NCBI RefSeq assembly: GCF_003586445.1
Contig: NZ_CP030028.1
Location: 4,548,501 to 4,612,500, forward strand
Direction: 5' to 3'
Source of the DNA: Bacillus sp. Y1
GTDB lineage: Bacteria; Bacillota; Bacilli; Bacillales; Cytobacillaceae
Length of the DNA: 64,000 bases
Numbering within the stretch: the first letter of the stretch is position 1; each line of letters starts with the position of its first letter. The notes under the pieces were generated by a model. That model had not been told where the DNA came from. It worked only from the letters and a program-made list of their open reading frames with translations, and ran no database searches. Of the stretch, positions 37,069 through 45,967 are shown piece after piece. The translations under genes and the position numbers were made by a program.

Positions 37069-38580
37069 TTAGTTCATTTCCCTATATTCTTTTGGTGAGA
37101 TCCCTACTAATTCCCTAAATACTCTTGCAAATTGCTTCGGGTTCTTATAGCCAACCATCTCACTCACTTCAAAAACTTTAAAATCACTTTCTTTTAATAG
37201 TCGCCTTGCTTCTTCAATCCTGACCATTTTTAGATAATCAACGAAATTCTTGCCTGTTAATTCCTTAAACATATGACTGAAATAGGAATAGTTCAGAGAA
37301 ATATAATTGGATACCACAGCAAGGTTTAAATCTTTATGATAGTTTTCCCTAATATATTCAAGGGCTCGGTCCATATATTTCTGCTCAGAATACACGGATT
37401 TCATTTGTTTATGATATTCATGTATTCTCATTAGTAAGTCTTCAAGCGCGCGGAAATACTCGTGAAAATTATCAAAATTATATATCTCATCCATTTTATT
37501 CAAGAGCTTGAATGTCTCAAGTGATTCTTCTCCTAATCTTGCAAAAAAGCCTTTCAAGATCGTTTCATTAATTTCTTTATTTAAGTTTTCAAGGTAACTG
37601 ATGTCACTCTTAGAGATTAGATCAAAATCCATCAACGTCAATAAATGAGATTTAATCTCCTTTTCCCGGTCTGTCCCAAGCATATTGGAGATTTTGTTGA
37701 TTAGATCGACAGGGAGAGTTTCAATGTTTTCTTTTCCCTTCACCTTCTCATAGTAAATCACGTGGCTTAGAGGGTAAAGAAAGCTATACTTCAAAGCTTC
37801 AGCTGCCTGCTCGTATATCCTCTTTAACTCGGTTATATCTTCTGCCTTTTCACTTACACCCATTGAAAAAGTAATACTCCTATCTCTCCCTAACTGATCC
37901 TTTAGGTGAGAGAAAATCAGGCTGTCCGTAGTGAGCACAACGGTTCGATGATCTTTATCAAGAAAGGAAATATAATTCCCCTGGTTTTCTGAAGGGAGTA
38001 GATCATTAATTCTGTGAAGAAAATCCTCTCCCTTAATAACTTCCCCTAAATCAATGATTGAGACATAATATCCATCAGAGAAAGATCCCATTTGCATTTT
38101 TTGATAAAGACACTTGATTTCTTCCTTTTCGAGATTGGGATTTAGCAAAATATAATTCAACTGGCTAGTGCGGTACTCATCCATATGCTGATAAGTCATT
38201 TTATTATTGGATTTCAATTCTTCAATAATCGTATTCAATGTTTTAAACAGTTCTTTCCTATTAACAGGCTTTAATAAATAATCTTTCACCTTTTGCTTAA
38301 TCGCTTCTTTTGCATAAGCAAAGTCATCGTATCCACTAAGAATGACAAGTGCGGGCTTTTTATCCAGCTCTTGAAGCTGTTTGATTAACTGAATTCCATT
38401 AAGATGTGGCATTTTTATATCAGTAATCAGGATATCAGGATGTTCTTGATTAATACAATCCAGAGCATCCAAGCCATCTGCAGCGACAAAAATTTCGTAT
38501 GTCGGATACTCCCTTTTGATCATCGCCTGGATTCCTTGACGGATATTCTTCTCATCATCTGCAATAAGGATTTTATACAC
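37069..38580 (-). CDS. AraC-type response regulator (YesN family)
   Basis: 503 residues. REC domain at 1-120 with acidic pocket DDE (8-10), phospho-acceptor Asp54 (LITDIKMP) and Lys in LLKPV. A middle region of about 270 residues follows. The C-terminal AraC DNA-binding domain has two HTHs (NLAVVSNYISLNYSYFSHMF and FKVFEVSEMVGYKNPKQFAR). GTG start at 38580 after GAGGT. Partner of the kinase encoded just upstream. Proteins of this type activate neighbouring polysaccharide genes, here most likely the importer and the GH16-phosphorylase-GH30 operon. Confidence 0.93.
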   Translation of the reverse strand: MYKILIADDEKNIRQGIQAMIKREYPTYEIFVAADGLDALDCINQEHPDILITDIKMPHLNGIQLIKQLQELDKKPALVILSGYDDFAYAKEAIKQKVKDYLLKPVNRKELFKTLNTIIEELKSNNKMTYQHMDEYRTSQLNYILLNPNLEKEEIKCLYQKMQMGSFSDGYYVSIIDLGEVIKGEDFLHRINDLLPSENQGNYISFLDKDHRTVVLTTDSLIFSHLKDQLGRDRSITFSMGVSEKAEDITELKRIYEQAAEALKYSFLYPLSHVIYYEKVKGKENIETLPVDLINKISNMLGTDREKEIKSHLLTLMDFDLISKSDISYLENLNKEINETILKGFFARLGEESLETFKLLNKMDEIYNFDNFHEYFRALEDLLMRIHEYHKQMKSVYSEQKYMDRALEYIRENYHKDLNLAVVSNYISLNYSYFSHMFKELTGKNFVDYLKMVRIEEARRLLKESDFKVFEVSEMVGYKNPKQFARVFRELVGISPKEYREMN

Positions 38581-38590
38581 TGTGGCTACC

Positions 38591-40435
38591 TCATTTCATT
38601 AATTTACAAGGCATCTTAATCGTCACGACTGTAAACTCTCCTTCTTTACTCGCGACAGAAACGCCATATTCATTTCCATAGTATAGTTTAATTCTCTCAT
38701 TCACATTTTTAACGCCTATTCCATTTCCATCTTTAAATGAATATTGTACATATTCCTGGTTTGATTGGATTTGGTCATTCAGTCGGTCACATTGTTCTAG
38801 AGTCATTCCTATACCATTATCGGTAATGTTAATGATGGCCATCCCAGCTGAATACTCCGCACTAATACAAATAATGCCGTGACTTGAACGATTTTTGGGT
38901 AAGATTCCGTGTTTAACTGCATTCTCCACAATAGGTTGCAGTGACATTTTCAATACTTCCTGCTCCAACATTACTTTCGGCACATCAACTTCCAAATTTA
39001 GCAGCCCATCCAGACGTAAATTCATAATTTCAATATAATTTTTTATATATTGAAGCTCGTCTTCAAGAACAACAAAATCGTTTTTCCACCTGAGGTTATA
39101 GCGCATCATTTCACCTAAACACGTAATAGCGTCTGAGATATCATACTTACCCTCAATTTCTGCCATCATTTTAATATTTTCAAGCGTGTTATATAAGAAA
39201 TGCGAGTCTATTTGTGTTTTAAGAGCCTTTAGCTCTGTTTCTTTTGCAGCAGCCTGCTTGTTCACTGCATCTGCGATCAAGCTATTGATTTTCCCCAGCA
39301 TATTTTTAAAATGAAAACTTAGCTCTGCAATTTCATCATGACCACTGATTTCTACTTCCGTGCTGAAATCTCCTTTTTCTACACGTTTCATTGAGTTTTT
39401 AAGCCTATACATTTTTTTTAAAAGCAGTTCAATAAGGAGGTATGTGAATAGAGATAGAATAATTACTAGAACGATAATCCCGCTCAAGAATACATTCCTT
39501 GTCTTCGCAGTTTCAGCGTTTAAGCTCTCCAGAGATATTACATTTAGTAAATCAGCCTCTAGGTCATCTAAATAAGCAGTAATGACAAGATAAGGGGTAC
39601 CATTACTCATAATTTGAAAACTTCCCTTACCTTGTTTTTTAGCCTTAATAAATTCGCCTTTAAGCTCTTCTGGATCAAGCTCTTCATCTTCAAAGAAGGT
39701 GTGCTGGTAATTTCTGATCATATTCATATCCTTATCGAGCACGACATAGACAGAATCCATATTATTCACCGTTCCAAACATCTTTGGGAAGAAGTTTTTC
39801 AGGAACATATTGATTTCAATGATACCCAAGTGTTCATCCTTTGGGTAATCAAGCTCCCTTAATAGAGAAATTTTAGATGTATTCTGTGAGGGTAGTCTTT
39901 CAAGAACATCTTCATTCTGTTGATCGAACCACCACAGTTCCATTCCATTTCTACGGATTACCTCTACTCTCCATGGCTTGTCCAGGATTCTCTTCTCATG
40001 AAATACAATCGGCCACATCTCGGTAATATAGGGATTGGTCGTATAAAGGCGAATGTTTTCAATAGCAGGATTATTCGCCTGCAGTCTTGTTACATTTGAT
40101 AACTCATTCATTTTAAAATCGATCAGTTGATCAACATTTGCTTCATTCCTCGATTTAACGAAATCTATGAATTCCACATCAGAAACGACCATTTGCGCTG
40201 TGCGCCTCATCGTTTCAATATTGTTTTTGATATGAATTTTTTCAATTTCCAACGCATTTTCATTTTGGATTCTGATTTCATTTATGGCTCTGTTATATAC
40301 ATCCTTTGAATATATGGTTGTAAAAATGATGATTGGAATAATGATAATGGTAATATATAAAGCTATCAATTTTTGCTGCAAGGAAAGGCGGCCTAACCAA
40401 TTAGCTAGTACTTTAGACAATCGTAAAATAAACAC
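38591..40435 (-). CDS. Sensor histidine kinase (YesM/LytS-like His_kinase family)
   Basis: 614 residues. TM1 at about 22-42 (LIALYITIIIIPIIIFTT), an extracellular sensor of about 265 residues, TM2 at about 313-338, HAMP at about 338-390, then the His_kinase block KTQIDSHFLYNTLENIKMMAE with phospho-acceptor His411. The ATPase domain has VENAVKHGI (N box), DNGIGM and GNGIGVKNV. GTG start at 40435; the ribosome site is weak (GGAAGTGAG). Lies between the binding-protein and regulator genes. The sensor may detect glucan fragments directly or through the binding protein. Confidence 0.92.
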   Translation of the reverse strand: MFILRLSKVLANWLGRLSLQQKLIALYITIIIIPIIIFTTIYSKDVYNRAINEIRIQNENALEIEKIHIKNNIETMRRTAQMVVSDVEFIDFVKSRNEANVDQLIDFKMNELSNVTRLQANNPAIENIRLYTTNPYITEMWPIVFHEKRILDKPWRVEVIRRNGMELWWFDQQNEDVLERLPSQNTSKISLLRELDYPKDEHLGIIEINMFLKNFFPKMFGTVNNMDSVYVVLDKDMNMIRNYQHTFFEDEELDPEELKGEFIKAKKQGKGSFQIMSNGTPYLVITAYLDDLEADLLNVISLESLNAETAKTRNVFLSGIIVLVIILSLFTYLLIELLLKKMYRLKNSMKRVEKGDFSTEVEISGHDEIAELSFHFKNMLGKINSLIADAVNKQAAAKETELKALKTQIDSHFLYNTLENIKMMAEIEGKYDISDAITCLGEMMRYNLRWKNDFVVLEDELQYIKNYIEIMNLRLDGLLNLEVDVPKVMLEQEVLKMSLQPIVENAVKHGILPKNRSSHGIICISAEYSAGMAIINITDNGIGMTLEQCDRLNDQIQSNQEYVQYSFKDGNGIGVKNVNERIKLYYGNEYGVSVASKEGEFTVVTIKMPCKLMK

Positions 40436-40496
40436 GTGCTCACTTCCATCTATTTTTACCTATAGTTTGACTGTTGCGATTACGAATACAGGAAGA

Positions 40497-40533
40497 GGCT
40501 GCCCCATTTAGAAAATTTCTAAATGGGACAGCC
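40497..40533 (-). other. Strong intercistronic hairpin after the binding-protein gene
   Basis: GGCTGTCCCATTTAGAAA pairs with TTTCTAAATGGGGCAGCC (one mismatch, almost no loop). The minus-strand tail is CTCTTCC, poor in T. This suggests partial termination or 3'-end protection, giving more binding protein than kinase. The tail is T-rich on the plus strand, but no plus-strand gene needs it. Confidence 0.7.
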
Positions 40534-40544
40534 TTTTATTCATC

Positions 40545-42200
40545 TTATTTAGCTGCGTCAAGTTTCTTTTTGTTAAGCTCGTAAGTCTTTTGCTGATACT
40601 TTTCTACTTTATCATAACCGTAAGACTCGCGCTTCTCTAAGAAGTCGTTAAACAACTTATCGAATTCTTTATCGGATTTAGCTAATAATAGTTTAGGCAG
40701 TGTCTTGCCCCATTCTTGTGCAATTTTACTTGCTGCAACTCCTTCAGCAGAAGTTCCAGTAGGGCTAATGCCATCAAACTCAGCAAAGCTAACTGTCTTC
40801 CCTTTTGTCCAGTCTTCCATTTGCTTGAAAGGCTCAGATGAAGGCGGAAGCCATTGAAGGTTCATATTCGTATCCATTAGCATCCAATACTTAAAAGAAG
40901 CACCGTACTGTTGGTCAAATGCTGCACGATCTTTATTCAATAAGTCTAAAACTTCTGACTTGAATTCTGGTTTTCCGTTCACAACATCATACGTTTCTCC
41001 TTCTTTACCCATGTAAAGATCTAGTTGACCTTCTTCACTAATTAGGTATGTCAGGAATTGAATCGCTCTTTCCTTGTCTTTCACATCTTTAGAAATCAAT
41101 GTTACAGTCCAACCTGAGATGCTGTCTCCTGCTAAAGTAGGAGCATCTCCCTTTGAGTTGGCAGGTCCATCAACAGCAATATAAACAGAGTTTGGATCTT
41201 TTGCATATAATGCATGTTGCTGAGCTGCAAGGTCACTACGTTGATAAAGCATTGCAAAATATCTGCCTTGCGAAATTTTTTCTTCCATTTGTGGACGCTT
41301 GTCAATAAAGATATCCTTTGCAAGAAGACCTTTGTCGTTAGCCTCTCTGAATGTTTTTAACCATGCAAGATATTCAGGATCTTGGCTACGGTCATAAACC
41401 TTTCCGTCCTTCTCCATAGGAATAGCAAGGAAGTTTTGAAGATAAGCTTCTAGAGATGTATTACCTACATCAGTGAATTCATTTAGTCCAAACGGAATCA
41501 TGGGAGCACCATTAATTTCAGGGAATTTCTCCTTTGCGTCTTCAAGTGCCTTCAAGAAACCTTCTGGAGTGCTCATGTCAGGACTTCCAATCGCTTCATA
41601 CATGTCCTTTCTGACAAGGAATGTCTGATTCGAAGGCTTAAGATCTTTGTATTTTTCAAAGTCTTTTGGTGAAGAGGAAGCATTTGGATAACCATAAGTA
41701 TTTCCGTCCTCCTGCTTATACCATTCAATCTTTGCACCATCTGCTACTCTGTAAAAATATGGATCATACTGGTCAGCCAGTTCATTTAAAGGAAGGACAA
41801 GCTCTCCTTCAACCATCTTTTTAACAGCATCTTCCCACCAGCCTAATGTAATAAAATCAGGAAGTTTGCCAGAAGCAATCATCGTGTTCATTTTCTCAGC
41901 TTCATTACCTGCTGGAGAAATGAAATTAACTGAAACACCTGTTTTATCTGTTATATATTTTGAGACAACATCATCTCCCCATTTATGTGCGAACCAAGAA
42001 AAGTTTACATACCAGTCAAAAGTAATTGGTTCTTTGTTGGACTGCCAGCCAGGAGCATCAGCTGTGGCCTTTGGTTTGTCTGCGTCCTTTTCATCGGAAG
42101 CGTTTTCATTCGTTTTAGCAGAACAGCCTGAAAAAAGTGCTAAAACAAATGATAGAATAAGAAGCAATGAAAAGCTTTTAAAGAATGATTTTCTCCTCAT
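40545..42200 (-). CDS. ABC transporter solute-binding lipoprotein, LplA/YtcQ type
   Basis: 551 residues, in the long family 1 class used with LplB/LplC-like permeases. Signal peptide with lipobox LFSGC near residue 26. A binding-protein core (NTMIASGKLPDFITLGWW, SISGWTVTLISKDVKDKERAIQFLTYLIS) follows. The frame opens at 42239; the ATG at 42200 has GAGAGGG before it. It should bind laminari- or gentio-type oligosaccharides released by the secreted laminarinase (inference from neighbours). Third gene of the importer operon. Confidence 0.92.
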   Translation of the reverse strand: MRRKSFFKSFSLLLILSFVLALFSGCSAKTNENASDEKDADKPKATADAPGWQSNKEPITFDWYVNFSWFAHKWGDDVVSKYITDKTGVSVNFISPAGNEAEKMNTMIASGKLPDFITLGWWEDAVKKMVEGELVLPLNELADQYDPYFYRVADGAKIEWYKQEDGNTYGYPNASSSPKDFEKYKDLKPSNQTFLVRKDMYEAIGSPDMSTPEGFLKALEDAKEKFPEINGAPMIPFGLNEFTDVGNTSLEAYLQNFLAIPMEKDGKVYDRSQDPEYLAWLKTFREANDKGLLAKDIFIDKRPQMEEKISQGRYFAMLYQRSDLAAQQHALYAKDPNSVYIAVDGPANSKGDAPTLAGDSISGWTVTLISKDVKDKERAIQFLTYLISEEGQLDLYMGKEGETYDVVNGKPEFKSEVLDLLNKDRAAFDQQYGASFKYWMLMDTNMNLQWLPPSSEPFKQMEDWTKGKTVSFAEFDGISPTGTSAEGVAASKIAQEWGKTLPKLLLAKSDKEFDKLFNDFLEKRESYGYDKVEKYQQKTYELNKKKLDAAK

Positions 42201-42338
42201 TTTTTGACCCTCTCTCTTTTTGTTATTTTTGGGCCACATTACTAAATGTACACTGCTTTAACAAGATGGGAAAGACTTTTTTGACAAAACGTCAGCCTTT
42301 CCCTCATTAGCAAGTCATTAAATAATGGAGCATTTATT

Positions 42339-42369
42339 ATTTAATTTCTTCGTTGAAGAAGAATTAAAT
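42339..42369 (-). other. Hairpin before the binding-protein gene
   Basis: ATTTAATTCTTCTTC and GAAGAAATTAAAT pair around a short loop with a small bulge. It lies between the second permease and the binding-protein gene and may be a processing or stability site. Confidence 0.5.
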
Positions 42370-42377
42370 CCATTTCA

Positions 42378-43274
42378 TCAGCCTTTTACTGAACCAATCA
42401 GCATTCCTTTTACAAAGTACTTTTGTAGGAATGGGTATACAAGCATGATTGGAAGGGTTGTTACAACCATTGTTGCTAGTTTAATTGATTGAGATGTTAC
42501 TGTTTTTGTAGTAACTGTTCCTGCAGCAGTAATCATTTGGTTCGAGCTAGACTCTGCCACAACCTTATATAAATAAGTCTGGATTGGTTGCAAATCCGGA
42601 TTATTCACGAAGATGACTCCGGCAAAATAGTCATTCCATTGATAGACTCCCTGGAACAAGGCTATCGTTGCAATAACAGGCATCGAAAGCGGAATAATTA
42701 CTTTTATAAAAATCATAAAATCATTTGCACCATCAATCTTTGCTGCTTCTTCTAAGGAAGCAGGCAGTTCCCTAAAGAAGGAAACAAAAATGATTAAATG
42801 GAAGAAGTTAAACAACGTAGGGATGATGTATACCAAGAAATTATCGAATAATCCAAGATCTCTAATTAATAGGAAGTAAGGGATCAATCCACCACTGAAG
42901 AACATGGTGATGATTCCAATCATCATGTACAATTTTCTTCCGTAAAGATCTCTCCTAGAGATTGCATAGGCAACCATTGCCGTAAAAAACACATGAGTGA
43001 GCGTCCCAATAACGGTTTTTGCGATTGTTACCCCAAAAGAGGTTAGAATTCCTTGCGTTTGAAAAACGGCTTTATAATTTTCAATCGTGAATTCCCTTGG
43101 CCACCAATAAATGCCGCCTCGCATGGCATCAACACCATCGTTCAATGAATTCACTAAAACGTACCAAATTGGATATAGGGTAATGGCACATACAAATAGC
43201 ATGATCAGAATGTTTATATTATCAAAGATGTATTCACTGGTCGTTCTCCGATTACGTTTAAAAAGCTTAAACAT
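42378..43274 (-). CDS. Carbohydrate ABC transporter permease, LplC/YtcP type
   Basis: 298 residues with six helices (ILIMLFVCAITLYPIWYVL first). EAA motif EEAAKIDGANDFMIFIKVIIPLS. The C-terminus LPIMLVYPFLQKYFVKGMLIGSVKG is the family hallmark. It starts at 43274 after GGGGGTGAGG and follows the other permease by 13 nt. Confidence 0.94.
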   Translation of the reverse strand: MFKLFKRNRRTTSEYIFDNINILIMLFVCAITLYPIWYVLVNSLNDGVDAMRGGIYWWPREFTIENYKAVFQTQGILTSFGVTIAKTVIGTLTHVFFTAMVAYAISRRDLYGRKLYMMIGIITMFFSGGLIPYFLLIRDLGLFDNFLVYIIPTLFNFFHLIIFVSFFRELPASLEEAAKIDGANDFMIFIKVIIPLSMPVIATIALFQGVYQWNDYFAGVIFVNNPDLQPIQTYLYKVVAESSSNQMITAAGTVTTKTVTSQSIKLATMVVTTLPIMLVYPFLQKYFVKGMLIGSVKG

Positions 43275-43287
43275 GTATCCTCACCCC

Positions 43288-44274
43288 CTAAAATAATGAT
43301 GTTCCACTTAATTTTTTTGTAATCTTATTAGCAGAAAGAAGAAGAATAAAAGCAATAATTGCTTTCAGTAATCCAACAGCTGTTGCATAAGAGTACCTAG
43401 CATTCTGAATACCCATCTGGTAGACGTAAGTATCAATAACATTTGATGCGCTTTCATTTAAGGAGTTTCGAAGAATTAATATTTGATCAAAGTTCGAATT
43501 TAAGACACCGCTTACAGCAAGAATGAAAAGGATTGTGATCGTCGGACGGATGGATGGCAATGTGATGTACCACATCTTTTGGAAACGATTTGCTCCATCA
43601 ATCGTAGCAGATTCATATAGTTCCGTTGATACACCCGCAATTGCTGCAAGATAAATGATCGCTGACCAACCTAACTCTTTCCAAATATCTGATAGAATGA
43701 TGATAGTCCAGAAGTTATCGGGCTCAGCAAGGAAATTGGTTCTTTCACTGATTAACCCAAGACCTAGTACTATATCATTAATCACACCGATATCGGCAAG
43801 CCATGTTGTCAGAATTCCTCCAAGGACTACCCATGATATAAAGTGAGGCAAGTACGAAATCGTTTGTACCGCCTTCTTGAGCTTTAATGAAGTAAGTTCA
43901 TTTAATAAAAGAGCAAAAACAATTGGAAGTGGAAACCCAATTAACAATTTAATTAAGCTGATTCCAAGTGTATTTTTTAAAACAATCCAGAAATTCTCAT
44001 CTTGCAGGAATTCTTTAAACTGCATCAACCCAACCCAAGGTGCTTCAGAAATTGTTTTGATCACACTGTATTCCTTAAAAGCAATGATCAACCCATACAT
44101 TGGTATATAGTTGAAAACAAACATCCAAACTACACCTAGCAAAGCCATTACCTGCAAATATTTTTGAGAAATGATTGTCTTTTTAATCTTTTTGTATTTT
44201 TCTTTTTTTGTGGGCTTTTCCCTAATGGTGCCACTGTCTTGTTGTTCGACTGACTGCTGTACCTTGACTTCCAT
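43288..44274 (-). CDS. Carbohydrate ABC transporter permease, LplB/YteP type
   Basis: 328 residues. A polar, basic N-terminus of about 45 residues is followed by six helices (YLQVMALLGVVWMFVFNYIPMYGLIIAF). EAA motif YESATIDGANRFQKMWYITLPS. A GTG at 44283 is in frame, but the AGGCGG site then has no spacing; the ATG at 44274 is used. First gene of the beta-glucan importer operon. No ATPase gene is present. Confidence 0.93.
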   Translation of the reverse strand: MEVKVQQSVEQQDSGTIREKPTKKEKYKKIKKTIISQKYLQVMALLGVVWMFVFNYIPMYGLIIAFKEYSVIKTISEAPWVGLMQFKEFLQDENFWIVLKNTLGISLIKLLIGFPLPIVFALLLNELTSLKLKKAVQTISYLPHFISWVVLGGILTTWLADIGVINDIVLGLGLISERTNFLAEPDNFWTIIILSDIWKELGWSAIIYLAAIAGVSTELYESATIDGANRFQKMWYITLPSIRPTITILFILAVSGVLNSNFDQILILRNSLNESASNVIDTYVYQMGIQNARYSYATAVGLLKAIIAFILLLSANKITKKLSGTSLF

Positions 44275-44351
44275 TTCTTTCACCGCCTAAGCTGCTTTTG
44301 TCTTTCCTATACTTTTATATTAAGAAAAAGGACTAGTATTTATAAGCCATG

Positions 44352-44372
44352 AAATTTTGCTTATGGTACCAA
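44352..44372 (-). promoter_or_regulatory. Candidate response-regulator site before the importer operon
   Basis: Minus strand TTGGTACC, then ATAAGCAAAATTT, about 80 nt before the first permease. It resembles the site at 36998-37017. ATAAGC at 44342-44347 and GCTTAT at 44359-44364 also form an inverted repeat with 11-nt spacing. Confidence 0.42.
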
Positions 44373-44418
44373 TTTTTTAGATTTTGGTTTAAAGGTAGAA
44401 ATGTTGGTATCATCATGA

Positions 44419-44432
44419 TGTTATCGTTTTCA
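44419..44432 (-). promoter_or_regulatory. cre site (CcpA) before the beta-glucan importer operon
   Basis: Minus strand TGAAAACGATAACA matches all defined positions of TGWAANCGNTNWCA. It lies about 150 nt upstream of the first permease, which suggests catabolite repression of glucan uptake. The rest of this 400-nt gene-free stretch holds the operator candidate and two terminators. Confidence 0.75.
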
Positions 44433-44463
44433 TATGTCGAGGGGGACGGATCTTCCGACACAA

Positions 44464-44505
44464 AAAAGAAGCAGGATTCCTTTTTTCAGGAGTCCTGCTT
44501 CTTTT
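44464..44505 (-). terminator. GC-containing terminator between the M23 gene and the importer operon
   Basis: AAAAGAAGCAGGA pairs with TCCTGCTTCTTTT. T-rich tails occur on both strands. It isolates the division genes from the glucan island. Confidence 0.9.
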
Positions 44506-44562
44506 ATTCAGTCTGAATCAATAATCTTGGCCACTTCTTGACAGCGAGCCTTGCATTTTCCC

Positions 44563-44591
44563 TTTTAAAACAACTCCAGATTGTTTTAAAA
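44563..44591 (-). terminator. AT-rich hairpin after the M23 peptidase gene
   Basis: Perfect 11-bp inverted repeat TTTTAAAACAA/TTGTTTTAAAA with a 7-nt loop, about 90 nt past the stop. Weak on its own, so it probably acts together with the stronger terminator further on. Confidence 0.55.
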
Positions 44592-44677
44592 TTTAGTTTT
44601 GAAACCAATTTTTAAGGGTATTTTTGTTCTTTAAATCTTATTTTGTTTTTTAAGAATTGTTTTGTATATCAACATTT

Positions 44678-45967
44678 TTATAGTGGAACAATTCCAACCG
44701 GATTAACCGCATTGGACTTAGATGCATTCCATCCACCACGGTGAAGTTCGAAGTGTAAATGCTGGCCATAGGAATCACCTGTGTTACCCATGTTTCCAAT
44801 GAACTGACCTTTAGACACGACTTGTCCTTCACCAACAGCACGGCTGCTCATATGAGCGTACACCGTTGTATACGTTTGACCGTTAATAGAGTGGGCAATA
44901 AATACCGCATTTCCGTAGCTAGATGAATAATACGAGCGAATAACTACACCGTCAGCTGCGGATACAATTGGAACCGTTCCTTTCGCTGCAAGATCGACCC
45001 CTGCATGCAATTTACCCCAACGAACACCAAATCCTGAGGATAGGTAACCCGCTGATGGTCTTGTGAAAGATCCACCCGATACAGCTGGAGCTGAAACGGA
45101 ACTTCCTCCGCCGCTACTTTCTGTACTACCGCCGCCTGACGAATTGTTTGCTGCAGCTGCTGCAGCCGCCGCTGCTGCAGCTGCAGCAGCCGCTTGGCGT
45201 TCTTGCTCCATTTGAATGGCTTTTTGCATCGCAGCTGCTTGATTAGCTAGAATCGATTGCTCTTCTGCTAACGCCATTTTATGGTTATGAAGTTCAGTCT
45301 CTTCTTGTTGAAGAGAGGCCATTAACTTGTCCTTTTCAGCCTTTTGTGATTCAAGGCTCTGCTTCATTCCTTCGAGATCAGCAAGCATTTTTTCTAATCC
45401 AGCAAGCTTGTCCTCTACTTCTTTTTTCTTCGCTTCTAGTTCTTCTTTATCTGCTTGATGCTCTCTTAAAATATCTTGGTCAGCTTCCACAATGGTTGCT
45501 ACCGCACTCATGCGGTCGATAAAGTCTGAAAAGCTCTGTGCTCCCATCAATACATCAATATAACTAACCATACTTCCGTTTTCCTGGAAGTTACGAGCAC
45601 GGTCCTTTAGCAATTCATTTCTCTTGGCAATACGTTCTTCTAGAACAACGATTTCTGCTTTTAACGTTTCAATTTCAGCCTTTGTATTCTCAATTTCTAC
45701 GTTTTTTTCAGCAATCTTATTTTCTGTATCAGTTACCTTCATATCAATCTCTTTAATTTGAGCTTGAATATTATCCTGTTGGGCTTGATTTTCAGAAAGC
45801 TTTTGTTCCGCTTCCTCTAGCTGTGAATCTACTTCTGATTTTTCGTCTTGAATTTGGCTCTTTTCTTCCTGAAGGTTTTCGATTGTATTCGCCTTTACTG
45901 GAGAGATAAGAACACTTCCGAAACCTATTGCAGCAGCAAGTGTGACATATGTTATCTGTTTTTTCAC
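44678..45967 (-). CDS. Secreted coiled-coil M23 peptidase (EnvC/PcsB-like partner of FtsEX)
   Basis: 429 residues. Signal peptide (VKKQITYVTLAAAIGFGSVLISPVKA), a long coiled coil at about 29-240 rich in Glu/Lys/Gln heptads, a run of 15 Ala codons (45149-45193), a Ser/Gly linker and a C-terminal LytM/M23 domain. Zinc and catalytic residues are complete: HAGVD and HLHFELH. It is therefore predicted to be an active endopeptidase, unlike E. coli EnvC. It lies directly downstream of ftsX, so FtsEX probably controls it, as with PcsB or CwlO. The frame opens at a TTG at 45985, but AAGGAG lies inside it, 8 nt before the GTG at 45967. Confidence 0.9.
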   Translation of the reverse strand: MKKQITYVTLAAAIGFGSVLISPVKANTIENLQEEKSQIQDEKSEVDSQLEEAEQKLSENQAQQDNIQAQIKEIDMKVTDTENKIAEKNVEIENTKAEIETLKAEIVVLEERIAKRNELLKDRARNFQENGSMVSYIDVLMGAQSFSDFIDRMSAVATIVEADQDILREHQADKEELEAKKKEVEDKLAGLEKMLADLEGMKQSLESQKAEKDKLMASLQQEETELHNHKMALAEEQSILANQAAAMQKAIQMEQERQAAAAAAAAAAAAAAANNSSGGGSTESSGGGSSVSAPAVSGGSFTRPSAGYLSSGFGVRWGKLHAGVDLAAKGTVPIVSAADGVVIRSYYSSSYGNAVFIAHSINGQTYTTVYAHMSSRAVGEGQVVSKGQFIGNMGNTGDSYGQHLHFELHRGGWNASKSNAVNPVGIVPL

